Source: Tenrec ecaudatus
Taxonomy: Eukaryota; Chordata; Mammalia; Afrosoricida; Tenrecidae
NCBI RefSeq assembly: GCF_050624435.1
Contig: NC_134540.1
Span: forward strand, 107,785,739-107,849,738
Direction: 5' to 3'
Length of the DNA: 64,000 bases
Translations under genes and position numbers: made by a program
In this document: in pieces, positions 1 through 11,589 of the stretch
Numbering within the stretch: the stretch's first letter is position 1
Layout of the letters: the number at the start of each line of letters is the position of its first letter
The notes under the pieces: model-generated
Seen by the model: the letters and a program-made list of their open reading frames with translations, nothing else
Databases searched by the model: none
What the model was told of the DNA's origin: nothing

Positions 1-630
1 AATGGAGCAAAGGTTGAAGTTGTCAAGATTTTTGTCTTGCTTGGATTCACAGTCAATGTTCAAAGTGGCAGCAGTTAGGACGTCAAATGACACCTTGCAT
101 GGGGTAAATCGGATGAACAAAACATCTTTAAAACAATGAAAATCAAGGATGATACTCTGAGGACTAATATATTCCTGGACCAAGTCATGGTATTCTCAGT
201 TGCCTCATATGCCTGTGAAAGTTGGACACTGAATAAGGAAAAACCAAAGAAGAATCAGTGCGTTTGAATTATGGTCCTGGTGAAGAATATTGGACTTCCA
301 GAAGACCAAACACTTCTTTCTTGGGAGATGTACAGCCAGAATACTCATGGGGAACAAGGATGGTGAGATTTCATCTCATGTATTTTGAACATTTTATCAG
401 GAGAGACCAGTCCCTGGAAAATGACATCATATTTAAATAGAGGGGCAGCAAAAACAGAGGGAAACCTTTGCCAATTTGGACTAACACCGTGGCTGTGTTA
501 CAGTGGGCTCAAACATAAGAACAATTGTGAAGACGGCACAAGACGGGGCGCTGTTTTGTTCTGTTGTACAGAGAGGCACTATGGGTCAGAACCGACTAAA
601 CAGCATCCATCACGTCATCAACAACCACAT
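1..630 (+). mobile_element. RTE-class LINE, 3' end of ORF and tail (truncated by window edge)
   Basis: Translations in shifting frames give the C-terminal region of an RTE/BovB-like polyprotein: a 'YACESWTLNK' motif near 205-240, followed by the conserved 'histidine-rich to ISGGTS-like' nucleotide block at 360-430 (ttttgaacattttatcaggagag). The element then runs into the tail in which 'actatgggtcagaaccgact' precedes a run of aac/caac units. The same blocks recur in order at 6000-6440 and 9912-10155 in this window. The frame is broken by stops and shifts, so it is a dead copy. The 5' part lies outside the window. Assignment to RTE is from motif order; the exact subfamily is not determined. Confidence 0.8.
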
Positions 631-639
631 AAAATATCT

Positions 640-975
640 AAAACAGTTTCCTACATGTAATCCTTCATATATTCAAGAGGTTCAGTCCCAGTCTTGTAGT
701 TTTCACTGCTTGCAAGTGGGTCCCCCACTCATGGCATCCCCATGAACAGCAAGTTTTACTGAACTATCAGCACTCATAAGATTTTCATTGCCTTATTTTT
801 GGAAATAGATCACTGAGTCTTTCTTTCTAGTTAGGAAGCTGTTCTAGTAATTGTTCAACATTGTGGTTCTAGTCTCTATTTGAAAGTTTAGGGCTAGGAA
901 TCGAACCTGGGTAGCACTTATGAATGCAACAATTCTATCATTGAACCCCTTCTTGGCCAAACTAGGGTACTGTAT
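640..975. repeat. Old fragment, partly resembling RTE 5' leader in antisense
   Basis: Positions about 765-885 (cataagattttcattg ... tctttctttctagttaggaagctg) resemble the antisense RTE 5' leader that recurs at about 25085, 50690 and 52985. The remainder shows nothing I recognise and has no coding potential. Confidence 0.4.
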
Positions 976-980
976 ATTTA

Positions 981-3772
981 AGGTGACCAGGTTTTAACAT
1001 TGGTACAGCAGGATAACATTGACTGGTGGTTTTTGATAAAAAAATTTGGTCTATATGGAGCAACAAAAATTTTCATAGAATGCAAAAATAGTATTGTAAT
1101 ACATATTTTAAAATTTCAACATAAGTACAATGTACAAATATAATACATTAAAATTATGTATAGTATTATTTTATTCTTTGGCATATTTCTCATTTAAGAG
1201 ATTTTTTTTAGTAGATTGCTGTCGTTTAAAAGGTCATGAAATTTTTCAAAGTCTCAACATTTAATTGTGATTTTTCTGATGTCCACACTTTATTTACTGT
1301 AGAAAAACACGTTCAGTCACAGCATTAGTTCCTGATAAGGACAGTGTGTATTCCACAATTTTTAGTGCATTGTTGTATGGAACATGGTTTGTTTCAAAAT
1401 GATGAAATATTTCTAACCATTTGTTCTCTGTTGTGAGTTCTGCTGATGCCCAAGATTTAACCTTTCCCTTATCAATATATATATTTTATAATGATACCTC
1501 ATTAAAAAGATCATTTTTGGGAACAATACTATATCGGAAATTTTGAGTAATATGATTGAATGACTTTTGCACATCATTCCAATTAAGTTCTTGTTTTAAT
1601 GTAACCCAATAAAAATGTTCAATATTACTGTAATGTACTGTCCACTCTTCTAAATAATCTATGCAGTTACTATAGAACTTTTTAACATGATTCATGATAT
1701 CTGCACGATTTATTGTACCTTGTTCTTCTAGCTGGCTAATACTATTTTGGAGAGTTAACGGAAGAAAATTATTTTCTAACCGCTCTGACACTGAATTTTT
1801 AAATTATTAACTTCATTTGCTACTTCGATTACCGAAATTTTGTCACCTTCAATAAGCTTCATAGCATTTTGAAAAAGAGCTGCCTGATTGTGTACAAACT
1901 CTAGCAAAATATTTGAAGATTCTTTTTCAAAAAACTCTTCTAAAATTCTAGGACATTTATCCTGTGATAGAAAGTAGGATTTCAAAGGATTGTATATTTT
2001 CAAAATTCTTTCAACAGATGGCAAAAGAGATAACCAGTGCATTTTACTGTATCCAAGCATTTTCTAATATTCGACTTCTGCAGTTTCACAAAATTCTTTA
2101 AGCATTTCAATATGCACAGTGTATATATAGAAATAAGAATATATTTTAAAAACAGTATTTTCCATATCTACATGCAAATCAGCAGCTGTTTGAATGGCGT
2201 TATGTATTATGTGCACTGCAGAACCAACACCAATAATGTTTTGATTAAAGTTTTTGTTTAACTTATAAAAATATTATTTGTACTTCTTTTCGCTTTTCCT
2301 CCAAAATTTGCATTCGTGTTGTCTGCACAATATGCAATCATTTTATGTTTTAAAATTTTTCCCCAAAATATTAATAATGGAACTGAAAATTATTTCAGAA
2401 GTTTTGCCAGGCACAGAAACAAAATCTAAAATTCTAATTTTTATTCCAGTTCCCACATAAAAAAATGTAATAATGGTTGAAAATAACTTTACATCATTAT
2501 GATTAGATGCGTCAGAATATATGGATATAAAATTAATTTTTTCTAGATTTTTGTTTAATTCTGAAAATGCATATGGGAAAGCACATTACACACAAATGCC
2601 TCGGATTTTGTTCTAGCACAGGCAAATTTTTTGTTGATTAACTTTTTGACAACTTGTCATGTACAGTCATAAATATGAAGGAATGATTGTGATTAATAGC
2701 ATGAAAAGACATAAGTCCTTCTGCTAATGCTAATTTCTTTTCTTCATCTCCATAAGTTGTTTTCCGAAAAAATTCCTGTATTTTGGAGGAAAATGCAGCA
2801 GTATTTAAATATCTTTTATGTTTCTCTGTCTCCAAGTGCTTTGAAATATCATTCTTCCCACTGTGTGAAATAGAAAATTCACCATTACATTTCTCACATT
2901 TTACCATATAATCGCTTTTAGATTTTTAATAAAAGGAAATTCACTTCTTAGATCATCATTGAATTTGCATCCTCTTTTCTTATTCATTATGTTAAAACTC
3001 TAAAAAAATAATTTAAAATTATAAATTACTATATATTGCTTAAAAACACAGCAAGTATGTACATAATTACATAAACCTATTTTATTGTTAGTTTATAAAT
3101 TAATTTGATTGTTATAAAGTAACTATATTTTTTAAATGATTTTAATTTTGGTCCTATATTTCTTTCTAAATAATAACAATACTAACTTGTATTATTTTTT
3201 CCTCTGAATTTTCCGTAATGTAAGTAGTAAGTTTCAGTTTCAAGGCCGGTGCTAGACTTTTTGCCACCACTATAAAATATAAGTAATATGAGTACTGTCT
3301 GCTAAATTCAAGAAAATGTGTATAGTTATGAAATAAATAAATAACCTAAATTATCTGAATAGCTGATTTATTGACATCACTTGTTTAACTAGCACTAGCA
3401 CGCAGTAGGATGTGCATCGTCTGAGAGACAGTTACAAAATGTTTCCATCATTGCCAATGCCAAACAGTGCCATTGTTCATTAAGTCCAAACAATGGTGGT
3501 CGAATTCTAACACCTGATCAACAATACAAACTCGATCTTCAGTTCTCAACAATTATTTGTTATTAGTAAAGTTTAACATTATAAAATTAGCAAAAAGAAT
3601 ATAAAACTCATATCCTGGTGAAGTAGCCACATGACAGCTGAAAACCATATATTCCCTTCCCGTTCTCCTGCCGTTCCCTGCCTTATCTTGCATTCTTTCC
3701 AAAAATCGGGACTTTTTAAAAAGGCCGTGGGACGCGGGACAAATTATTAAAAAGCAGGACGTCTGGTCACCT
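981..3772 (-). mobile_element. hAT-superfamily DNA transposon, complete ends, decayed
   Basis: The ends are inverted: aggtgaccag at 981-990 pairs with ctggtcacct at 3763-3772. Between them lies an AT-rich 2.8 kb body with a transposase pseudogene on the minus strand. Outside the first 10-12 bases the two termini match poorly, and I could not find a clean 8-bp target duplication, so the exact boundaries may be off by a base or two. The right end carries the cytosine-rich 'gacgcgggac' and 'agcaggacgtctgg' blocks typical of hAT termini of this kind. The element is large enough to have been autonomous. It is younger-looking than the surrounding LINE fragments because the protein is still readable along its whole length. 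Confidence 0.85.
1181..2987 (-). pseudogene. hAT transposase pseudogene (full length, frameshifted)
   Basis: Read right to left, the translation shows every landmark of a hAT transposase. The N-terminus from the ATG at 2985-2987 begins MNKKRGCKFNDDLRSEF. A BED/TTF-type zinc finger follows (KCEKCNGEFSISHSG ... ISKHLETEKHKR, about 2905-2810). The first catalytic block is YSDASNH (~2520) and the second is YCADNTNANFGG (~2330). A VGSAVHIIHN segment lies at about 2230-2200. Next comes the HWLSLLPSVERIL block (~2040-2000), then a long helical insertion domain, and finally a C-terminal dimerisation-like block (PYNNALKIVEYTLSLSGTN, ~1385-1330) ending near 1181. At least four frameshifts or stops break it: near 2930, between 2590 and 2560, near 2360, and near 2265 and 1310. 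It would have catalysed cut-and-paste transposition; it is now non-functional. It resembles the hAT lineage common in aphids and fish rather than Charlie/Ac host-domesticated genes, but that comparison is from memory. Confidence 0.85.
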
Positions 3773-4085
3773 TATCCTGGTTTCCTCACTTTGATCCCAT
3801 TGTTTCAGCTTTTGTCTTTTCAGTGTGGGGAGCTCACTGTTCCATTACTATTAAATAAGGCCCCTTAGATTCTCTTTTCTTGTTTTTTAAAAAATATATA
3901 TTTCTTCTGGTTCTTTTAATTTAATGTATTATCTTATTTTATCTTTCATTTTAATAGCACTACTTCAGGCCCTGGTGGAAAAGCAGATCTAATCCTGAGT
4001 TCTGTCAGTGGGATCAGTTGGCTCTTTGAGCTGAGGGACTTGGAAACTCTGAGTTGGTCATTTTATTCTGGGCCGTCCTCTGTGC
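3773..4085. other. No recognisable feature
   Basis: AT-rich sequence with short A/T runs. I see no ORF, no repeat boundary and no clear similarity to the families defined elsewhere in the window. Confidence 0.5.
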
Positions 4086-5000
4086 CCAGCGCTGTGACTA
4101 CTGTGCCAACATCTTCATTACAGGTTTCCTTGATTTTCAGCAATCCTCTGCTTCAGCAAGTACAGTGTCCTCTATTCGTAATTACACTTTCCTGGTGGAG
4201 TGTGTAAGTCAGCATCATCTCATCCCCAAGGAGCATTCTGGTTGACATTTTTCTAAGACTGATTTGTTTCTTCTGCTGCTAGTTTGTGACGCATTCAATC
4301 ATTTGTCACAACACCATGCTTGAGTGTGTTCAGTCTTCTCCTAGCTTCCTTGGTCACTTTCCTGCTTTGACATTCATATAAGGTGATTGAAAAGGCCATG
4401 GCTTGTGTCAGGTGCACCTTAGTTATCACACGACTCTTTTGGCTTCTTTGAAAGAGGTCTTTCACAGCAGATTTGGCTAATCAATATGTTGTTTGAGTTC
4501 TTGACCCCTGCTTCCACGGACATGGACTATTTGTGCAAGGAAAATGACACACTTGATAACTTCAAGTTCTTTTTGTTGTTTATTGGTCAGATACAAGGAT
4601 TGTTGTTTTCTTTACATTTAGCTATAATGCTCTATGTGGTCTTTGACCTCCAGTAAGTGCTTCAAATTACCTACATTTCAGCCAAGCCTGTTTGTGCAGT
4701 CTGCATTGGTATAATAGTTTGTTAAGGAGTCTTCCTCAGCTCCTGCTGTCATGTGCTTCCTCATGCCGTCTGTCTTTCAGATGATTTGCTCAGCATAGAG
4801 ATTGAATTGGTAAGGTTGAGGGACACAACCCTTTTCTAATTTTGAACCATGCAGCTTCACCTTGTTCTGCTCTTGATCATGAACAGGCTCCACAGGAGAA
4901 CAACTACTGGTTTTACCAATGCTTCACAATATTATCCATGAATTTCAATGTACTATAACTGTATTTCATCTATTATGTGAACTTGCACCACTCCTCTGGC
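4086..5000 (-). mobile_element. RTE-class LINE fragment, antisense
   Basis: The order of blocks matches the reverse of the RTE coding region and is shared with the larger antisense copy at 20.3-24 kb. 'aggagcattctgg ... ctaagactgatttg' occurs at 4228-4270. It is followed by the reverse complements of 'tatgaatgtcaaagcagg', the 'gctgcaaaagacctctttcaaa' block, and the reverse transcriptase segment near 4670-4870. The reading frame is heavily broken. The 5' limit is uncertain. Confidence 0.65.
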
Positions 5001-5004
5001 AGTT

Positions 5005-6440
5005 TGTCCTACTATGGAGGCTCACCTGTTCCTGCAATGTTGGAAGCTGTGCCACTGGTATGGTAATTATCAGCAAAATCATCCAGGACAGCAAGTCATT
5101 CAGCAAGCTTTTGGACTAATATTGACAAGGAAGAAGATCAACTGACTCTAACAGATCCATGTTCATGCCGATTCCAAATAAAGTGATTCGACAGAATGTG
5201 GAAATTATTGAACAATATTGATAATGCCACAAGCAGGTAAAATTTTGCTGAAAATAATTCAATAAGGTGCAGTAGTACCATGTCAAGTAACCTCCAGAAA
5301 TTCATAAGAGGACATGGAATGAGGAATGTCATTTTTAATATCAGATAGATCTCGATCGAAACCAGAGAAAACCAGAAATATGTGTACTCTTATTTGATTG
5401 ATGACACAACAGCATCTGATTAGATTCTGTGGATCATAACATACTAAAGAGCACATGGTGAAGAATAGGAGTTCTAGAACACTTTATTGTGCTCATGCAG
5501 AACCTATATACCATTAGTCAAGTCATTGTAACTGAAAAAAGGGTGGGGGGAGGATATGGCATGGTTTAAAAACAAAGAAGGCGTATGCCAAAGCTGTCTC
5601 CTTTCACCGTGTACATTTTCTATTTATGCTGAGAAAATATCCCGAGAAGCTAGACTACAACGAGACAAATACAGCACCAGGATGGAAGGGATTCTCATTG
5701 AAAACCTGCCATGTGCAGATGACACCACCTTGCTTGCTGAAAGCGCAGAGAACTTGAACTACTTACTGGATTACATCTCAGCATAAAGTAAACAAACCTT
5801 CTGAACCAATAAGAAGCATCATGAAAAATGGAGAAAAGATTGATGTTGTCGAGGATTGCGATGAACTAGGGTCCATAATCAATACCCGTGGGAGCAGGAG
5901 TCATGATAACCAATGGCACATGGCACTGCGTAAATCCGCTACAAAAGCCCCCTTTAAGCCATTCAAAAGCAACCATGTCACTTTGAACATTAACATGTGC
6001 TTGACCCAAGTCATGGCATTTTCAATCATTTCATACGCTTGCGAAAGCTGGACAATGAATAAGAAAGACCAGAGAAGAATGGATGGTTTTGCATGATGGT
6101 GCTGACAAAGGATATTAAATACATCCGGGACTGCCAGAAGAGTGCACAACCTAGGTTGGAAGAATTAGCATTAGACTGTTCCTTAGGCGTGAGGGTGGCA
6201 AGATTGCTAGCATGTGTTTTAGACATGTTATCAGGAGGGACAGCCATCATGCATGATAAAGAAGAGGGTCAGGGAAACAGAGGAGGACTCTCAGCAGGAT
6301 GGATGGATGCAGTGGCTGAACCAGCGGCCCCAAACACAGGACTGATTGTGAAGATGCTGCAGGATCAGACAACGTTTTCTTCCCCTTTTGTATTTAGGGC
6401 CACTATGAGTCAGAACCAACTAGATGGGACCTAACAACAG
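5005..6440 (+). mobile_element. RTE-class LINE, internally deleted, sense
   Basis: Bases 5005-5075 match the RTE 5' leader (tttgtcctactatggaggct, then ggaagctgtgccactgg). After an abrupt jump, the sequence continues from about 5080 in the reverse transcriptase domain and runs to the 3' tail ending near 6440. Protein pieces seen at 5556-5786 include CQSCLLSPCTFSIYAE and the catalytic ADDTTLLAESAENL (YADD motif changed to CADD). Those at 5821-6096 include YACESWTMNKKDQRRMDGF. The endonuclease half is missing. The tail 'cactatgagtcagaaccaac' followed by 'gggacctaacaaca' is the RTE 3' end also found at the tail of AfroSINEs. Stops and frameshifts show it is dead. Confidence 0.8.
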
Positions 6441-8063
6441 TGATGCGAACATGCCCTGTAGGGGTCTTATGCCCTATTATAGTGGGATTGTCTTGGGATG
6501 GCAGGGAATAGATTGCCGGAGGAGGTGTCAGGGAAACCGCCACCAAGTAGCTATGGTTGGGCAAATTGGGTGCATTGTTAGGAGTTCCCCAGACTAAGTG
6601 AGCAAGATCATTCATGGTCGTGAAAAGTGGCACTGGAAAGGCTCAGAAGAAGGAAAGAGGGTTGCTGATGTCCATTCTGTTTATCGATCTGGCCAGAGAG
6701 CAAGCTTTCTTGTCATTGTGCTCTCCTTGCCAGCCAAGCAAACAGAGCATGCTTTGATGGGGTCATCCAGAGAGGTTAAGCCCTGCATGGCTTATGAAAG
6801 GGCTCGGGGCTGGGGCTTGGAAAAACGCAAAAATGGGGCGTCACTTAAAGCTTTTGGCGTGCTGAGACAAGACTCTTACAGGAGCCCTGGGATTTTTGCA
6901 GAGGAGAAAGTGCTTAAAGATAGATTATGCAGCCAACAGGGAGGCAGTAAATGATTTCAGTGGGGCCAATATTGGGACATTTGGCAGCCCTGTTTATTGG
7001 GCTTGGCTATTGGATACCTTTGTGAATCTCTTTGTGAATGCCCATGAGAGGTTAGAGTGAAAATGTGGAACTTTTAAGCATTTTAATGTGTTTTCAATTG
7101 CATTTTAATTTTTAATAAAACTTTTAATAAAGTTCTGTTTAAAGATCCACAAGGATCAGAAGATCCCATTTAATGGGGAATTCAATACTACTCCCTCTCT
7201 TCACTGGGTGAAAGATGGACTTAACAAGACCCTGGTACATTTCTTTCAAGTAAACGCAATAAGGAGGCTGTTGGAATAGGAAAAAAGGGGAGGTGCATAT
7301 GTGCATGTGCATATCTTTTTCCCTCCCTATGTTGTCAGTAATTCTACTCTTTGGAAGTCACTGCTGAGCTTCTGGCACCTTTGACTAATACTTTTTTCAT
7401 ATAATAGTTCTCCCACTCCAAAGACGGTACGGACATCGGAGCCAAACATTTTTCTGTTTTGTTTGCAAGAAATCGAACTGACAGATATACCTGTCTATTT
7501 TTGTTCCAAGAAAATGTCTTGGTAGAAATGTGTGAAAATATATTATATGGCAGTCTCTGGAAATGTTTCAGATGCAGCAATAAATTGATTGTGGTTTTTG
7601 GACCAGATGTGCACCAGGTTAGAATTAGTGCTTCTCCATACTCTAGCTCCATGCTTAAGTAAATAGAAAGAAGTGCTCTGTTGTTCAGTGAGATGTCTTA
7701 TGTGGATGGGCAGCACGTTTTTACATTTAATGCTAATAGAAACATAACAATTACACAAGTTGGGGCTACTCACTCTCTTCACACCCACTATGTAACCGAT
7801 AAGATGAAAACACAGGACCTCCTCTTTTTGTTCTGACTCCTGAGGTTAAGAGACAGATTTTAGTTGGAAAATCCCAATAGCTTATGTTACCTTATTCTCT
7901 TTACTCAGATAGAAATTAAAGAATGTTTCATATCTGATTGCAGTATTTTAAATCACTGCCTTTGATTTAATATGCAATGTGCTTCAACAAGTGTGTGGGA
8001 AAACTCCATTATCTTTCAATCCTATTTTTCTATGAACATTCTGAAGCCCCTCATCTGGTAGAA
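6441..8063. other. Unclassified, possibly single-copy sequence
   Basis: I recognise no transposable element here. An open frame of 118 codons lies at 6598-6954 on the plus strand (begins MSKIIHGREKWHWKG). It has no domain I know, and its composition is unremarkable. It is followed by two AATAAA hexamers at 7114-7119 and 7126-7131. This could be an unrecognised processed copy or chance. Other open frames in 7344-7788 overlap on both strands and look random. Confidence 0.4.
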
Positions 8064-8215
8064 CCAGTGGTGGAATTCAGTCGTACCGGTTCAGGAGAAC
8101 CAACACCTAACTTTTTGTGGAGTTCAGCGAATTGGTAGTTAACATGGCACTTGTAATCCGGGTTCTGTCTACATACCTTGGACTGCCAATGCTCCTTCGA
8201 AGTTAGGATGGTGAG
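8064..8215 (+). mobile_element. Possible hAT terminus (cagtggtggaattc-type end)
   Basis: The segment begins cagtggtggaattcagtc followed by ttcaggagaacc. That pattern resembles the ends of short hAT elements of the OC1/OposCharlie kind known from several vertebrates. No matching far end was found and the EEF1A1 retrocopy starts immediately after, so it may have been interrupted. The call rests on about 14 bases and memory of the family end. Confidence 0.3.
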
Positions 8216-9899
8216 CTTTTTCAGAAACGGGTTTGCCACTAGAATATACATGTTGGTGGAAACCCTCACAGAAATCTAAGCCAAAATGAGAAAGGAGAAG
8301 ACTCTTAGCAACATCATTGTCCTTGGACGCAAGTCCACCACAACTAGTCACCTGATCTACAAATGAGGTGGGATCGACAAAAAAACAAACAAAAACATCA
8401 ACAAATTGAGGAGGAGGCGCCTGAGATGAGGAATGGCTCCTTTAAGGCTGCCTGCCTCTGGATCAGCATGGCATCACCGTTTCTATCTCCTGTGGACATT
8501 TGAGACCATCGAGTACTACATGGCCAGTATAGAGACTTCATTAAAAACATGACTACAGGAATATCACAAGCTAACTACGCTGTCCTTGTTGCTGCTGGTG
8601 CTAGTGAATTTGAAGCTGTTATCCCCAAGAATGAACAGACCCTTGAGCCTGCCCTTCTGGTTACACACTGGGTGTGAAATAGCAAATAGTGTTAACAATG
8701 GATTCTACTGAGTCACCCTTCAGCCAGAAGAGATATGAGGAAATCATTAGGGAAGTCAGCACCTACATTTAAAAAATGGTCAACAACCCTGACACCGTGG
8801 CATATGTGCCAGTGTCTGGTTGGAATGGTGACAGCATACTGGAGCCAAGTGCTAATATGCCTCAGTTCAAGGGGTGGAAGGTTACTTGTAAGGCTGGCAA
8901 TGCCAGTGGAACCACACTGCTGGAAGCTCTGAGATTGCATCCTGACACCAAGTCGCCCAAGAAGCCCCTGCGCCTGCCTCTCCAGGATGTCTATAAGATC
9001 GGTGGTCTTGGCACTGTCCCTGTGGGCAGAGTGGAATCTGGGGTTCTGAAACCTGGGATGGTGGTGACCTTTGCTCCGGTCAGTGTTACCACTGAAGTGA
9101 AGTCTACTGAAATGCACCATGAGGTTTGAGTGGAGCTCTGCCTGGGGACAATGTAGGCTTCAAAGTCAAGACCGTCTCTGTCAAAGATGTTCGCCGTGGC
9201 AATGTGACTGGTGGCAGCAAAAATGACCCACCAAGGGAAGCAGCTGGCTTCACTGCTCAGGTGCTCGTCCTGAACCATCCAGGCCAAATCAGTGCTGGAG
9301 ACGCACCTGTGCTGGATCGTCACCCTGCTCGCATGCTTGCAAGTTTGCTGAGCTCAAATAGAAGATCGATAACTGATGTGGTAAGAGATGGAAGAGGCCC
9401 CACATTCCTGAAATTTGGCGATGCTGCCATCATTGGCATTGTGCCTGGCAAACCCATGTGTGTGAAGGGCTTCTGACTAGCTTGCTCTGGTCGTTTTGCT
9501 GTGCGAGACATGAGACAGACAGTTGCTGTCCGTGTTATCCAGGCAGTGAGCCCAAAAGCTGCTGCAGATGCCAAGGTCACCAAGCCTGCCCGAGGCTCAG
9601 AAGACTAAATGAATATTACCCATCACACCTGTCACGCCAGTCTTAATCAGCAGCAGAACAGTCTGCAAACTGTTTGTCTGAACTGGCCATTTAGGTTTCA
9701 CAGTAAAAGACTGGTTGATCATAACAGTGCATTGTACAATGTCCAGAGGAAAGGAACGTTTTGGGGACCAAATGTTTCTTTTTGTGTGTGGCAGTTTTAA
9801 GTTATTCGTTTTCAAAATCAACACTTCCTAAATGGGAAACAACTTGACCCAAAATTTGTCACGGCATTTTGAGAGTCAAAATTAAACAAAGTTTAATTA
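8216..9899 (+). pseudogene. EEF1A1P: EEF1A1 processed pseudogene (translation elongation factor 1-alpha 1)
   Basis: This is an intronless copy of the EEF1A1 mRNA. It appears to begin at the TOP-type cap site (ctttttcagaaacgggtttg, 8216-8235). The start codon is at 8286 and the natural stop TGA is at 9610-9612. The 3'UTR follows to about 9899 and includes the conserved 'gtgtggcagttttaag' and 'aacttgaccc' blocks. The parent protein delivers aminoacyl-tRNA to the ribosome as a GTPase. Here the G-domain is wrecked: stops follow 'HLIYK', the region that should hold GKSTTTGHL is altered, and indels occur at 8365-8430 and 8670-8775. Domain 2 remains readable at 8776-9129 ([43 protein letters not shown]) and domain 3 in another frame to 9476. 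The coding span is about 1327 bp against roughly 1389 for the parent. NPDTV and [12 protein letters not shown] favour EEF1A1 over EEF1A2. No poly(A) tail or flanking target duplication is visible. Confidence 0.95.
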
Positions 9900-9911
9900 G
9901 GGGGGTTGGGG

Positions 9912-10155
9912 AGAAGTTCGGGTGATGGGACTCCATCTCATTTACTTTGGACATGTTATCAGGACGGACCAGGCCCTGGAAAAGGACATCACGCTCGGTG
10001 AAGTAGAAGGGTAGCGAAAAAGCGGAAGATCTTGATGAGATGGATTTACATGGGGGTGGGGGATGGGGGGAAGCACTGATAAGCATGGCACCAGACTGAG
10101 CAGTGTTTTGTTGTGTTAGACACAGGGCCACTGCGAGGTGGAACTGACTTGATGA
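9912..10155 (+). mobile_element. RTE-class LINE 3' terminal fragment
   Basis: It starts within 'ggactccatctcatttactt', continues through 'acatgttatcaggacggacc' and the Arg/Lys-rich codons near 10000, and ends in the tail 'ggccactgcgaggtggaac' followed by 'tgatgacaacta'. It directly abuts the end of the EEF1A1 retrocopy with only a G-rich stretch between them. Confidence 0.75.
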
Positions 10156-10288
10156 CAACTACCAAGAGCAGCTCCGGAACTGGAATTCAGCCCCTTTCTC
10201 TCCCTATCACTGGCTGCTCAAGGCCTGACATAGAATATAAAGCTGGACTATTCTTGAATGAACGCTACTATGACACTATCGAAAATTT

Positions 10289-10312
10289 ACACACACACAC
10301 ACACACACACAT
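10289..10312. repeat. (AC)n microsatellite
   Basis: Eleven to twelve uninterrupted AC dinucleotides. Confidence 0.95.
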
Positions 10313-11250
10313 AATCATATGGTTCAAGGATTGCTTTGCATCTTCTAGCCCATGAAAACTTTTGAGGTAAATCTGAGCGATGTTTAGGAAAGCTTGGAAC
10401 AATAGTGGTAGAACTCACAAAGATATTGAGGGGAGACCTTGTGGTGTTTCCAGAATATCCGCGCTGGAATGTGTTGGAGAAAATGAGTGGATACCCAGCA
10501 AGTGTAGATGGGGCAGAACTAGGGATGCACAGTCAAGGTGTGTGTTTAGGAGTTCACATGTGTTTACTAAACATGCTAGAGAAGGTTTAAGAACACAGAG
10601 GGAAAGAATCACTTACCTAAAGTTTCCAGCACGTTGGGGGCTATCCCAAGTTGAATTTTCCCATTGTAATCAAAGTGGTTTTTTAATAATGAGAAGGTCA
10701 TATTTCTTTTTGCATGAGGTAATAAGTCAATCTCTTTACTGAACTGAAAGTATTTGAGAGTTGTTGGCAAAATGGCCAACTTCTTCGTGAGTCTGTGAGA
10801 AGAGGAGGAAATGGGGATCAGGACAATGGGACAAAGAAAGAAGGGAAGCCAGACGATCCTAGTCCGCCACTTTCTTAATCCTTCTGCAAGGACCTGGAAA
10901 CAAAGGGAGAGGAAAATGTACAAGAAAGAAGATGAGGAGGAAGACCTCATGAGCCCAGGACACAGCACCGAGCTCAAAGCTTGATTCTGGGACTTAAATT
11001 AAGGTTATATTTTTAAGATTATGTCTAACAAATATTTATTAGCTCCTATGTGCTAGACACTGTAAACGAAAGCATCAGTTCATAAAGAAGAATTGCTAAC
11101 TCTTTAAGGCAGTAGATTAATCCATTATTGAGGCATCAGCAGCTGGTTGGTTGTTCAAGAACAGGTACCCTTTTATTCTGCAGAGCCCGAAAGTTCAGGC
11201 AAATGTAGAGGGATTTGTTGAAAGAACACCAGAAAAATCTCTCAAAAACA
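10313..11250. other. No recognised gene or repeat
   Basis: Mixed-composition sequence. A short stretch at about 11020-11100 (caaatatttattagctccta ... ctagacactg) looks like an ancient L2/L3-type LINE end. The minus-strand frame at 10609-10977 is unlikely to code: it is serine/leucine rich from a GA-rich plus strand. Confidence 0.4.
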
Positions 11251-11254
11251 GACT

Positions 11255-11570
11255 TAGTTACCCAGTGCTGTTGTAACACAAACACCACAAATTGGGAGTT
11301 TAAAGAACAAGAGTTATTTTTTCACAGTCCTGGTTCAAATCAATGTGTTGGCTATGTTTATTCCTTCCTGGCTGGTAGCCCTGGGGATCCCATGGTATCT
11401 TTATTCCCCTTGTCTGTAGATTATCCACACCTGCCCTCAATCCTTCCACTTTTGTACTTCGCTGTCTGTTTTGCTCACTTTGTAACTCAGAGTGATCAGA
11501 TTTAGTACCCATGGCTTTGTCAACATAGCAAAGAAACACGTATTTCTAAACAGGATCATACTTACCGGTA
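11255..11570 (+). repeat. Possible old LTR fragment
   Basis: The pattern 'gttgtaacacaaacaccac', then 'aattgggagtttaaagaaca' and 'cacagtcctgg' resembles the start of old mammalian LTRs with a 'taccacaaactgggtggctt' motif. There are no clear ends. Confidence 0.35.
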
Positions 11571-11589
11571 TAACATAAGAGCAAACGTT

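Noticed and set aside
5556..5786. Host reverse transcriptase-like gene
   Set aside because: It is part of an RTE LINE with recognisable tail and internal deletion.
8776..9129. 117-codon EF1A-like frame as a functional gene
   Set aside because: It is only domain 2 of a processed EEF1A1 copy with stops and indels upstream and a frame change downstream.
10609..10977. 122-codon minus-strand frame
   Set aside because: Ser/Leu-rich translation of a GA-rich plus strand. No homology and no flanking signals.
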